NCBI GenBank assembly: GCA_051453625.1 | Contig: JBOZIK010000001.1 | Span: 90,562,835 to 90,592,213, forward strand | Reading direction: 5' to 3' | DNA from: Welwitschia mirabilis | Taxonomy: Eukaryota > Gnetophyta > Gnetopsida > Welwitschiales | Length of the DNA stretch: 29,379 nucleotides | Part shown: one piece after another, positions 21,011 through 29,379 of the stretch | How the letters are laid out: every line of letters begins with the position of its first letter | Numbering within the stretch: the first letter of the stretch is position 1 | Notes under the pieces: generated by a model | Seen by the model: the letters and a program-made list of their open reading frames with translations, nothing else | Told to the model about the DNA's origin: nothing | Database searches by the model: none | Position numbers and translations under genes: made by a program

Positions 21011-21680
21011 CACCTCTAACTCTCTAATAAACTAGAGACAAGAAGCAGTAAAAAGGTGCTTTTCAAATATGAATAGCCATGAAAAAGAGCTAAATGGATG
21101 ATTTATAAAATTTTGATGTAATTGAAATTAGTGAAAATAAAACTATTAAATATTTATCATTCCTAGAATATCATTTGTTATGTGAAACTCATAAAGAACT
21201 ATCACTTGCCATTCAAAATAACCCTTTCTATGAGTTACCCAAAGGGAAATCTATTACACACACCATGAAAATAACCTTCTAATGAAATATGTATCTCTAA
21301 TTTTGAATTTAAACCTCTTTCTAAATATCTAAAATATTTATTTCTAAGATATGTAGTGATTTTTATCTTACTATATTAACTATAAAATTATTAGCTTCTT
21401 AAGAAGAAGCCTTACTTTTTGTGCTTAAACAATATAAACAAGCTACAAAATGGTCCATCTCTAGTTTGAAAAAAAAATTGATCTAGCTATATGCATGCAT
21501 AGCATTCATTTGAAATAAAATACTAAGTCTAGTAAAGATCCCTAACTTGGGCCTAAACCTCACATAAAAGAAATAGTGATAAATGGAGTTTTTAATGCAC
21601 TACATCTTAGAATTATCTGTCCAACTTTTTATAGCTAATGAGTAAGGCTAACTCAAATTATCCCTAAAATAGAATTATTA
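21011..21680 (+). pseudogene. Element BC protease-RT linker, second copy
   Basis: This is the equivalent of 18771-19312. ALKSL-type sequence (IKLLNIYHS, about 21138-21165) and ELSLAIQ-type sequence precede FEFKPLSKYLKYLFL (about 21305-21350), which matches LELKPLPxHLKYxFLG. EEALLFVLKQYKQAT (about 21403-21450) and YMHA, a stop and HSFEIKY (about 21490-21525) match the VLxxHKxAIGWT and SICMHRIxLE blocks. SKDPXLGPKPHIKEIVIN-like sequence (21530-21590) matches the QRRLNPxMKEVV block. Unlike the first copy, this one runs on into RT. Confidence 0.75.
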
Positions 21681-22340
21681 TAATTAAAAATGAAAATAAT
21701 GAATTTATTCCAATTAAAATAAAATTAGGAGGGAAAATATACATTAACTACAAAAAAAACCCACACCATAACTCATAAAGTTCATTTTTCTTTTTTTTTT
21801 ATTAACCAAATCTTGAAACACTGATAGGACATGAGTATTACTATTTCTTAGATAAATATTTAGGATATAAAACAACATAAATTTTTTCTTAAGAACAAAA
21901 AAGAACAACCTATAAATACCCTTTTGGAACTTTATTCTATAAAATATGTCCTCCATTTTAGGTAATGTCATAACTATTTCCAATGGTACATGATGAGTAT
22001 CTTCACAAATATTCTTGAAGAATTTTCTTAAGGTATCATGGATGATTTTTCTATCTTTGGTGAAACTTTTAATTATTACATAAATCATTCAGAACTTATT
22101 ACTACATGTTGTAAGCAGAAAAATCTTCTTATTAACTTGGAGAAATGTATTTTTATGGTTACAAATGAATATTACTCTAGAACATGTAATTTATAGGAAT
22201 GTGATAGAAATGAATCCTACTAAGTTTAAACTTATCAGTTATATTTCCTTTATTAGAAGCTTCAAAGATGTAAAATCTTTTCTTAGACATGTTAATTATT
22301 ATAAGATATTGATTCAAGGATTTTCAAAATTTCAAAACCC
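21681..22340 (+). pseudogene. Element BC reverse transcriptase remnant, MDD retained
   Basis: KNENNEFIPIKIKLGGKIYI (about 21687-21746) matches KNENNELIPTRVxxGWRVCI. FINQILKH (about 21793-21816) matches FIDQMLER. FGTLFYK-like sequence (about 21922-21945) matches CPFGTFAY. From 21966 one frame reads CHNYFQWYMMSIFTNILEE, a near-collinear match to CNAPATFQRCMMSIFSDMVE. After a TAA comes GIMDDFSIFGETF, so the catalytic MDD (22038-22046) is still encoded. LINLEKCIFMVTNE (about 22117-22160) matches LNWEKCHFMV. VIEMNPTKFKLI and FKDVKSFLRHVNYYKILIQG (about 22203-22318) are the GIEVDxAKI...VKEVRSFLGHAGFYRRFIKD thumb and connection segment. The 114-residue minus-strand ORF at 21744-22088 is an antisense shadow. 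Confidence 0.9.
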
Positions 22341-22860
22341 TTGACTAGTTTTCTTACTCAAGATGTATCTTACGATCATACTCCTAAATGTAATGATGCC
22401 CTTAGAACACTAAACTTATTTTAACTTCATCTTCTATATTATAACCTCTTAATTGATCTCTTTCTTTAAATTATTATGTGACACAATTGATTATGCTATA
22501 GTAGATGCTTTAGATAAAGAAGAGATAACAAACCATATGTTAATTTGTTATGTTAGAAAAAAACTTTACAAGGTCCATACTCAAATTACACAATAATGTA
22601 AAAATAGTTATTAGCAATTTTTTTCGTCTTAAAACACTTAAATCATATCTTATAGGTGGAAAACAATTATCTTTATTGATCATTTTGCTCTTAAATACAT
22701 GTTGCATAAGAAAGAATTTAAGCTTGACTAATGAAATGGATCTTACTTTTATAAAAGTTTGATCTTGAAATCAAAGATAAAAAAACATTTGTAAAATGTA
22801 CTTGTTGATCATTTATCTCATAGTAGGTTGCATTCTCCTTCTCTTTCATATTTAATACCT
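22341..22860 (+). pseudogene. Element BC RNase H remnant
   Basis: LLCDTIDYAIVDALDKEE followed by HMLICYVRKKLYKVHTQIT (about 22470-22590) matches the family's FELMCDASDYAVGAVLGQRxDKxxHVIYYASRTLNxAQxNYTT. The first catalytic Asp is kept. The ORF at 22550-22762 is a mixed-frame reading that still shows FFRLKTLKSYLIGGKQ (KFRSYLLGSK). In another frame FIDHFALKYMLHKKEFKLD (about 22675-22730) matches TDHAALKYLLxKKDAKPRL, keeping the Asp before His. SLILKSKIKK (about 22762-22790) and VLVDHLSHSR (22799-22828) match LQEFDLEIKDKKGxxNVVADHLSR, the end of the domain. Frameshifts separate the blocks. Confidence 0.88.
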
Positions 22861-24230
22861 ATACATGAGTCATTTCCTAATCAACATATTCAATTTTTGT
22901 AAGAGAATCCTCAGTATGCTAACATAGCTAATTATCTTATTACTCATAAATTACCTAATCATTAGAATACTTAAAATAAAAAGAAACTTTTACATGAAGT
23001 AAATATGTACTTTTGAAATGATCCTCCCTTATTTGAATAATACTTTAATCAAACCATTTCTAAATGGATTCCACAATCTAAGACATGAAATGTGTTAAAA
23101 TTCACACATGATGAAGTGTATGGAGATCACTTCTTGCTAAAAAGAGTTCTACCAAAATCCTTCAATATAGACTCTATTAGCCAACTCTTTTTTAAGATTC
23201 TTAGGAATATTATAAATCTAGTAATAAATTTCAACACTTAGGTAGCATTGAAAAGAGAGATATAATGCCTCTTTCTTAGATTCTTAAGATTAAACCATGT
23301 AATATTTGGAATATAAATTTCATATAGTTATTTCCTCCATGTTTTAAATACTCATATACATTAGTTTATGTATAATAAGTTACTAAGTAATATGAATCTA
23401 TACCTATGAGAAGCAATGATGCTAGAGTAGTAAGATTCTTAAAGAACATAACTTACTCCATTTTGACATCCTAAAACTATCATTAATGATTGAGAAACTA
23501 ATTCTTATAATAAGATATTAAATAATCTAAAATGATTCATAAAGTTTAAGTAGAAGTCATAAACTAAGAGTTTCAAATAATTTTATAGAAAACAATAAAG
23601 CGTAATACAAAAGATTAAATTCTTTGCCTTGGAGCCTATTAAACTACCTATAAAACTTTCATTGAAATGTTACCTTACTAACTTCGTTTTGAAAAAGCTT
23701 TTCCTATCCTTAGAAAGTAAACATAAAACTTTCTAAGCCATAAAATATTTTAAATAAAATCTTAATAAAACCTTATAATTTAGGAAGCTTAACCTCAATG
23801 AACTAGAATAAATTACAAATAAAACTTATAAAAACTTAAAAAATCCAAAACTAGAGAATGAAAACTTATCATGATTAACATGTTCTTAAAAAAGCTTGTG
23901 AACTTAATGACTTGGTTTTACTATATAATTCAAGAAGAAGAGTAAATTACAAATAAATATTAAGCAAAAAAGTCCAAAAATAAAAAAATGAAAGCTTGTC
24001 ATGATACGTATGTTCTTAGGAAAACCTTTGAACAAAGTGACCTGGTTTTACAATATGTTTCAAGACTTCATAAATTTATTAAAACTTATATCTAAGTGAA
24101 TTCATTCTTTTCAAATTTTATAAGTTCTTCCTCATATGTAATTAAAATTCTAGCCATTTAGAATAACAATTTTTTCAAAGTTAACACCTATAGATTTAGA
24201 CATTTTCACAATTTTATTCATATAGGTCAT
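22861..24230 (+). pseudogene. Element BC integrase remnant with internal duplication
   Basis: NMYFWNDPPLFE (about 23004-23040) matches the pre-HHCC YYFWDEPxLFK. THDEVYGDHF (about 23106-23135) keeps both zinc-binding His. KSSNKFQHLGSIEKRD (about 23212-23262) shows the Cys pair lost to Ser and Phe. The core has IWNINFI (about 23308-23328) for VWGIDFMGP, so the first catalytic Asp is Asn. VTKXYESIPMRSNDARVVRF (about 23378-23440) matches VSKWVEAIPTRTNDARVVxxF, and PKTIIND keeps the second Asp. The spacing to the catalytic-Glu block is shortened by an apparent deletion. The C-terminal part (LNLNELE, ITNKTYKN, then LRKTFEQSDLVLQYVSRLHK, about 24010-24075) matches LQLNELEEIRxxAYExxx...VLRKEFxxGQxVLLYNSRLxL. 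A 134-bp-period duplication lies within it. NNNFFKVNTYRFRHF (24164-24208) marks the end of pol. Confidence 0.87.
23808..24065. repeat. Diverged tandem duplication, period about 134, in the integrase C-terminus
   Basis: Copies at about 23808-23934 and 23942-24065 share TAAATTACAAATAAA, then TCCAAAA, ATGTTCTTA, and ACTTGGTTTTAC/ACCTGGTTTTAC. Both encode the HDxxVLRKxFExxDLVLxY segment that relatives carry once. The copies have drifted apart, so the duplication is old. Confidence 0.8.
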
Positions 24231-25719
24231 GATGTTGATCTTGTGCCCTTACACTAAAATAATAGATAATGAAATAAAAAACAAAATAAAATATAAATTC
24301 TAAATAAAATAAAATTAAAAATGGCATAATTTAAAAAATAAATTTTGATAGCGTGAAGTCTTAGGGTTTCTTTTAGCTATATTTAGAGTTATAATAAGTA
24401 TACAATTTAATTTATTTAATTTATAATACATCAACATTTTAGGTACTTTCCACTACTTGTCTAACTAGGGATTAATTAGGCTAAAGAAACTCCTAAAAAA
24501 TCCTTTCAACCTTTTCATCTTCTTATGTTATGAATTCGATATGTTGTGCACTAGACTCTAAGATATTTGTTAATGTATATAAAGAAAAATTCAATATCTT
24601 CAAAACCATGTAGAATTCTGTTATAAAATACCTCCATGCTATAATAATTGCATCATGGGGAAGATAAATGTTAACATGTATCTTTTTAGGCATCATTCAT
24701 GAAAAATGGATCAATGAGGCAAGAGTGTAATAGTCGTACTAATTTTGAAAAATCAAAACACGTGAAACTAACATGTTTATTGAAATACCAAATGTTAATA
24801 TCTACATGAAAACTAGTCAAGCCATGTGGAATAATCTCTATATTATCTCATCCATATTCTACTTATATATTAGATAGGATCTAATGTATGTAATTCTAAA
24901 GACTTAATGATTAAAGGTTTTATGATTTATTATTTGTAACCTATCCAAATAATGATGCTAGATATATCTACTCTAGTATAAAAGCATAACAAGATTGAAC
25001 GCAAGTTTGGGAAATCTTTTTCTTATGAAAAAACTATTCTTTTACATTAGTGATGGACCTAGGAAGACAATGCAATTAAAAGAGAATAATAAATCACATG
25101 GTGTATATATTGGAAAGCATGGTTAAATCTTATTATAACCAATTTGAAGTATTAGTTAAGATAAAATTCTAAAACATAGAGTTTCTTAAGTTTATTAAGA
25201 TAATTAATTGACTACCTTGATTTCTTTATTTTATGTTTTAGTAAAATAAAACCTCTTTGCACATGAATGAATTCAATAAATAGCCATACCTAATTAATAA
25301 CATAATGAATAACTTATTTTGATGATTTAAACTAGATATATGAAGCTAAATATGAGATGTTATTAATTCTTGTGCTCAGTCTTAAAATTATATGGGTACA
25401 CACCAACTAACAAATTAAATGAAGCAATTTAACTAAAGTCTTAGGTGAAAGTAAAAATTGTTAAAAACAGAATTTCATCTCATTTCTAAAACTTAGGGTT
25501 CCTACCTATTTTTTAAGTTTCAAATTGACATTTTAGAATGTTAATTTCAATAATGAGGTTAAGCCTTCTTACAAGTAATTCACTAAGAAATATATATTCA
25601 AATTTTAAACTTAATTTATTTCAATACAAATCTATACCATTTATTACTAATAATTAATCAATGATTAAGATTCAATCTTTCATAGCCATGGTTTAGTCCT
25701 TAAATTAAAGTAACAGTGA

Positions 25720-25960
25720 TAAGCTAGGGCTCGTGGAGTGAGTAGCGGATGTTTTCAAGTATGTGGCAAGGGTTAGGAGTGCTATGAGTGGGGGAACGGC
25801 ATGAAATCTAAGCTAGTGATACATTCAAGAGGGCAAGTGGTAGATGGTTGTGTAAGGTAATATGATCAGAGACTCACTACCCTTCATGGGATTCTAGGTA
25901 ATGTGGTCAAACTCTAAAGGTGCTAAGGATAGAGGTTGAGAAGTAGCTTTTTAGCTTAGT
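25720..25960 (+). other. G-rich patch of different composition
   Basis: The plus strand here is visibly richer in G (GGGCTCGTGGAGTGAGTAGC, GAGTGGGGGAACGGCATG, GAGGGCAAGTGGTAG) and keeps several CpG. The surroundings have almost none. No frame is open and no family is recognised. It may be part of an LTR or a younger insertion. Confidence 0.5.
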
Positions 25961-27050
25961 CCTTTTCTCTTCTTTTAGCATTTGTTGTGCTAAGATTTAT
26001 GGAGAGTAAGTGAAGCTTGAGGATGGATTTTTCATTTCTATTATGATCTCCTCTACATGAAATATTTTCAAGAAAATGGGAGGTTCAAGATTAGCATAGA
26101 ACCAAAAGCATTATGTAAATGTAAAGGATATCTTTAAGTTTAACCTAATTAAATGACTAATTAATCTTAATAAAAGATAGTAACATCAACAATTTTATCA
26201 TAAAAACATGTTTTCCATTAATTTTTATATTAATTATGAAGTTATCGATTTTTCATGACATTTTCAAGATGATTATGCTAAATTGAAGGAACTCTCTTAA
26301 AATGAACATCATCAGAGTCAAAATACTAGTTCCACTATTTAGGGCCACTGATGTTGCAGGCCTATATGCACAAACTGCCTTCAAATTCATGTTCCTAGCT
26401 TATCATAAAAAATTATATTAAATGTAGTTATGAGATCAATCTAATTCCACATCAAAAATCAATTATATTCTTAACGACATGTGGTAGTGATGACAAGGAT
26501 TCACAGTGTGATATTTGACAGGGTTGAGTAGGATGATATACACATGGATATGATAGTAATTGCTAGCAACATCTATATCCAAGAGTCAAGTTTTGGAAAC
26601 ATTATAAGCATCTTCACCAAATAAAAAAGAAGAAAAATTGTCCTACCTAGATGTCATCATTATGTATCCATCCATCTAATGATATAAACCAAGAACTTGT
26701 AACTGCTTGTCATCCTCGTCTCTCCCCATACAAAATCTTTAAACCCTTCATTATATCATATTTGGCTTTGGATAATTGTATAATCTTGGAGCATCGAATT
26801 GTGATGGCTTTCTAATTGACTCCTTAGGGGAGTGAGCTAGTCTTTAGGATTGCTTAAGGATTTTTTAACATCTTTCTTCATTTGATGTAAAGTTGTTCTT
26901 TTCTTTAATATATAAGTTATTTTCATTTTATTTCAAATCATGAAACCTTTTATATTTGAAATGTTTAGAAGGTGATTTAACCATTAAGATTTATTAAAAT
27001 TGAGTAAACTCTTTCTTAAGTACATAGGATCATTACTTTCTATTACTATT

Positions 27051-27066
27051 AAAGCTTTAAAGCTTT
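27051..27066. repeat. 16-bp perfect palindrome AAAGCTTTAAAGCTTT
   Basis: The sequence equals its own reverse complement and is also a tandem duplication of AAAGCTTT. There is no associated gene and it may be chance in AT-rich DNA. Confidence 0.6.
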
Positions 27067-27422
27067 TATAATTGAGTTTACCATTACTCATATGATGAAT
27101 GAGATAATGTTACTATGATTTAGGATAAAAGAACTTGATGATTTTAAGTATGTTGCAGGAAGACATTAAACAACATTAAAGTGAAGGATTGCTGCAAAAC
27201 AAACCAGTAATACCTTAGAGATAGCTTGTTTCCCTCCTCTATCAAGAGAAAGTTGCAACTCAACTTCTAAAATCACCTCTTTCTTTTCTTAAACTTTATA
27301 ATTCATATTAAGTTAAGTAGTGTAAAACTTCTAAACCAACATCCATGTTATCCTTGAGGAAGAACAATAACTAAGTGCAAATTTAGTTTAAATCTAAACA
27401 TTGTAAAACAACAAAGAGATTT

Positions 27423-27440
27423 TGATGTCATTGCCAAGGA
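27423..27440 (+). other. Decayed primer-binding site, tRNA-Asp type (element D)
   Basis: TGATGTCATTGCCAAGGA aligns without gaps to TGGCGCCGTTGCCGGGGA (complement of the tRNA-Asp 3' end). The six differences are all transitions, mostly at former CpG or CC/GG positions. A gag frame starts 767 bases downstream. It marks the 5' LTR end of a third element. Confidence 0.75.
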
Positions 27441-28206
27441 TAAAAACATGATAGTAGCTTATAAGAGCACTCCTTTTTTTTTCTTGTGCAGTTCTTTATA
27501 AATAGTTTTTATCTTTTCAATGGTGGATACTAGTTCTTCTTCCAATGATACCAAACTGATCCTTTTCTTTTTGTTTGATGCATTTAGATTTCCTTTTAGT
27601 GATTGGTACTTATCGTAATAGTGAAATCTAAACTAGTCTAGCTTGTTTATAAAGTTTATTTTTGATCTTGTGCTAACTTGTTTTATGCAAGTTTAATGTT
27701 TTATTTGCAGGTTGCATTTGGAGTAAAACTTTAAAAACTTTTAATTGACTTTATGTTCTATTGTGTGCTTTCCTTTTTCTGCTATGTTTTTCTACAATTT
27801 TATGTGTTTTTATTTCTTCGATTTCACTGCATGTTTTAAACATTAAAATCTCTAAGAATATTTCTCATGATTCTCATTATGTTTGACTCATGTTTATTAT
27901 CTCGATTTTATTTCTCTGTGGTCCTATTACTGTAATCATTCTACGTGTGTTCTATGAACCTGTCTGTGAAAACTAAAACTAAAACTAGAAACTTGACTAA
28001 CACAGCTTCCTTTCCTCATCGGTGCCATCATTCTTTTATCTTAGAATGCCCTGAATTTTTTATTAAACCTTCTGTGCGAACCTCGAACCTTCTCTATCTT
28101 ACAGGCCCTATGAAATCCAAATTGAAAACTATCTAAGCTTACTTGAAACTTTTTTACTTGTATGCAGTGGTCTCATGATAAAATTGTGATATTAATTCAT
28201 AATAAT
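27441..28206 (+). other. Leader of element D
   Basis: This is a T-rich leader with several short ORFs. The 63-residue one at 27945-28136 has no recognisable domain. The stretch keeps more CpG (TCTACGTG, CATCGGTGCC, GTGCGAACCTCGAACC) than other parts of the window. TTTTATTTGCAG at about 27700 could act as a splice acceptor, but nothing else supports splicing. Confidence 0.5.
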
Positions 28207-29006
28207 ATGGATCCCTATACCAATCACGAAAAAATAAGAGAGCTCAAATCTAAAAATGAAAAATAACCCCCCAAAGATTCCTAACAAGAATAAACCTCCA
28301 CCTCTTAAAATGATCCACTAGTTAGCAACAACATCCCTTATCCCCATAATGATAGCAGCACAATTCAAATAACATAATTAGCAAAGCTACATCTACCTAA
28401 AACCTCATAGCTCATTTAATAACCTACTAGCTTACCCAAGAGGTTGCTAAATAATAAGTCATCATTGTTATTGCTACTAACATAAACCAACCTGGGAAGA
28501 TCCTTTCAGATTATCTCTAACCCACTATGTAGTAACATTCTCATACATCATGATATCATAAATCAAAGGTTGGAGTTTAAACCCTTCACTATTTAACTCT
28601 TGCTCATTTTCATAGAATGAAGTTTGAGGACCTGTAGTTTTACCTTAAAGAATTTGAAGTTCCTATCAACTATTTGTCAGTACTCAAATACTCATAATGC
28701 ACTTAGGCTTATCTTATTTTTCTTTTCCTTGAAAGAGAAGGTGAAATTCTAGTTATACATCTTTAAACCCTACTCTATTACGAATTGAGCTAACCTAAGT
28801 AAGGCTTTCATACCTAAATTTTTTTCCAATTACAAAATGAATGCCTTAAGAAAGGAGATAATAAACTCTCAATAAATAGATCATCAAACATACTCCCAAA
28901 CCTTAGAGCAATTTAAGAACCTATTTCAAAAATTCCCTCAACATGGTTTTGAGCCAAGAAGAAAAATAAGCTTTTTCTATAATGGGTTGTCTACCAAAAA
29001 CCACCA
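28207..29006 (+). pseudogene. gag: Element D gag, truncated by CACTA insertion
   Basis: The ATG at 28207 opens MDPYTNHEKIRELKSKNEK, a typical Athila-type Gag start. The same frame, with TAA/TAG stops mostly at likely Gln codons, leads to EFKPFTI, a stop and LLLIF (28573-28610), matching FEIKPxxIxLLPxF. MKFEDL, a stop and FYLKEFEVP (28617-28665, shifted frame) matches the SEDPYxHLxEFEE block. From 28723 comes FSLKEKVKF, a stop, LYIFKPYSITN, a stop, ANLSKAFIPKFFSNYKMNAL and RKEIINS, matching FPFSLKDKAKxWLxxLxxxSITSWAxLSKAFLxKFFPxxKxNALRKEI. FKNLFQKFPQHGFEPRRKIS followed by FFYNGL (to about 28988) matches FKDLLxxCPHHGFExWxxxSYFYxGL. The two stops after F and N are former Trp codons (TGG to TAG and TGA). 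Reading ends at CACTA. Confidence 0.88.
29004..29006. repeat. Probable 3-bp CACTA target site (CCA)
   Basis: CACTA elements duplicate 3 bp. The three bases before the terminus are CCA. The partner lies outside the window, so this is not confirmed. Confidence 0.35.
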
Positions 29007-29379
29007 CCCTACAAGAAATATAGGCTTTTTGGCCTTAAAAAAAGCCTTAAACGCTTTTAAGGTATTTCTTAACAAAATGCATTAAAAATTAGCACCTTAA
29101 AAGCCCAGATGGCTTTTTTATAAAAAATTCCTCAAAAGGCGTTTCAAGCGTTTCAAGAGATAAACGTCTTAAAAGGCTAATAAACGCCTTATCAACCTAT
29201 TGACGTGTTTTACTAAATAAACGCCTTACAAGCCAAATTCTGAACTTCAAGCTGTCTGGGCTTGAAATTGCTAAACGGGTTTGAGTATTCAAGAATTAAG
29301 GGGACCCTACTCTCTAGAGAGAGTTGTTTTCAAATTATTGCTGAAGAACTTTTTCAAGTTAGCATTGCAATACTTTGTC
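29007..29379. mobile_element. CACTA (En/Spm, CMC) transposon terminus and subterminal repeats, runs off right edge
   Basis: CCCTACAAGAAA at 29007 matches the plant CACTA terminus CACTACAAGAAA with one change (A to C at base 2). It is followed by dense short repeats in both orientations: TTAAACGCTTTTAAGG, TTAAAAGGC, TAAACGCCTTA (twice), AAAAGGCGTTT and GTCTTAAAAGGC, up to about 29235. Clustered subterminal repeats of this kind are the binding sites of the CACTA transposase (TNPA-type). No transposase ORF is seen in the 373 bases available. The insertion splits the element D gag, which fixes the boundary independently. The stretch after 29240 carries a 12-bp palindrome CTCTCTAGAGAG (29310-29321). 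The element may be autonomous or a short derivative. Confidence 0.8.

Larger units (their letters stand above)
16014..24230 (+). mobile_element. Element BC: Athila-like gypsy with a duplicated gag-protease module
   Basis: The order is PBS, gag, protease, pre-RT linker, then again partial gag, protease and linker, followed by RT, RNase H and integrase. The second gag starts mid-domain directly after the first linker, with no LTR or leader between. The simplest reading is one element with an internal tandem duplication (16975-19310 and 19320-21690). Recombination between two related elements is the alternative. All domains are broken. A 3' LTR matching 15033-16013 was not found by eye. Confidence 0.7.
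24231..27422. other. Gene-free stretch: BC 3' region and probable 5' LTR of element D
   Basis: No coding frame is supported in 3.2 kb. The right part ends at the element D primer-binding site and should therefore be LTR. AACCAACATCCATG (about 27333-27346) resembles the AACCACCCTCCCTG-type text that I recall before the end of Athila-type LTRs. The limits of the LTR were not found. It contains the G-rich patch at 25720-25960 and a 16-bp palindrome at 27051. Confidence 0.4.
27423..29006 (+). mobile_element. Element D: 5' part of an Athila-like gypsy, interrupted by CACTA
   Basis: A PBS, a 0.77-kb leader and most of a capsid domain are visible before the CACTA element cuts in at 29007. The rest of the element should continue beyond the CACTA, outside the window. 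D looks less decayed than A and BC: its gag holds frame over long parts. Confidence 0.72.

Noticed and set aside
21744-22088. Longest ORF in the window, 114 residues on the minus strand
   Set aside because: It lies antisense to the readable RT of element BC and has no domain. Low-complexity runs of Phe and Lys reflect the A/T tracts.
27492-27500. TATAAATAG as the promoter of element D
   Set aside because: It lies downstream of the PBS, within the leader, where an LTR promoter cannot be. Such matches are common in AT-rich DNA.
27945-28136. 63-residue ORF in the element D leader as a gene
   Set aside because: It has no domain and sits between the PBS and gag start, where short chance ORFs are usual.
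29310-29321. CTCTCTAGAGAG palindrome as a functional site of the CACTA element
   Set aside because: It is a single 12-bp occurrence and unlike the GCCTTAAAAGGC-type subterminal repeats.
1-29379. Fungal repeat-induced point mutation (RIP) as the cause of C-to-T decay
   Set aside because: CACTA ends, Athila-type pol and the tRNA-Asp PBS point to a plant, and CA/TG dinucleotides remain frequent. Methylation-driven deamination is more likely.

Overview
The window looks like a TE graveyard from a flowering-plant nuclear genome. It is very AT-rich and poor in CpG. No intact host gene, tRNA, rRNA or CRISPR array is visible. Almost everything recognisable is decayed Ty3/gypsy (Metaviridae) gag-pol of the Athila/Tat type, plus the end of a CACTA (En/Spm, CMC) DNA transposon. 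A eudicot is likely. One repeated peptide stretch (14685-15032) reminds me of repeat-derived hypothetical proteins from grapevine, but that is memory, not a search result.

Layout. 1-1725 (minus) is a broken acidic reading frame of unknown family that runs off the left edge. 1726-3537 has no gene but carries recurring near-palindromes. 3538-11500 (plus) is element A: gag C-terminus, protease, reverse transcriptase, RNase H, integrase, then a separate downstream frame. Its integrase is split by a TG...CA insertion (7557-7845) with a 5-bp target duplication, and this insertion contains a 100-base assembly gap. 11501-16013 is mostly unreadable; it holds short tandem duplications, one unusually open frame and a likely LTR with tandem repeats. 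16014-24230 (plus) is element BC: a tRNA-Asp-type primer-binding site (PBS), then gag, protease and linker, then a second partial gag, protease and linker, then RT, RNase H and integrase. 24231-27422 is non-coding. 27423-29006 (plus) is element D: another PBS, a leader and gag. A CACTA element (29007 to the right edge) interrupts that gag.

All three gypsy elements are dead. In-frame stops sit mostly where Gln (CAA/CAG) or Trp (TGG) is expected, and both PBSs differ from the tRNA-Asp complement only by transitions. This fits cytosine deamination in heavily methylated repeats. Small perfect tandem duplications (28 and 38 bp) and the nested insertions came later. I found no new functional system. 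The most informative structures are the duplicated gag-protease module of BC, the two nested insertions, the unidentified acidic frame and the recurring palindrome.
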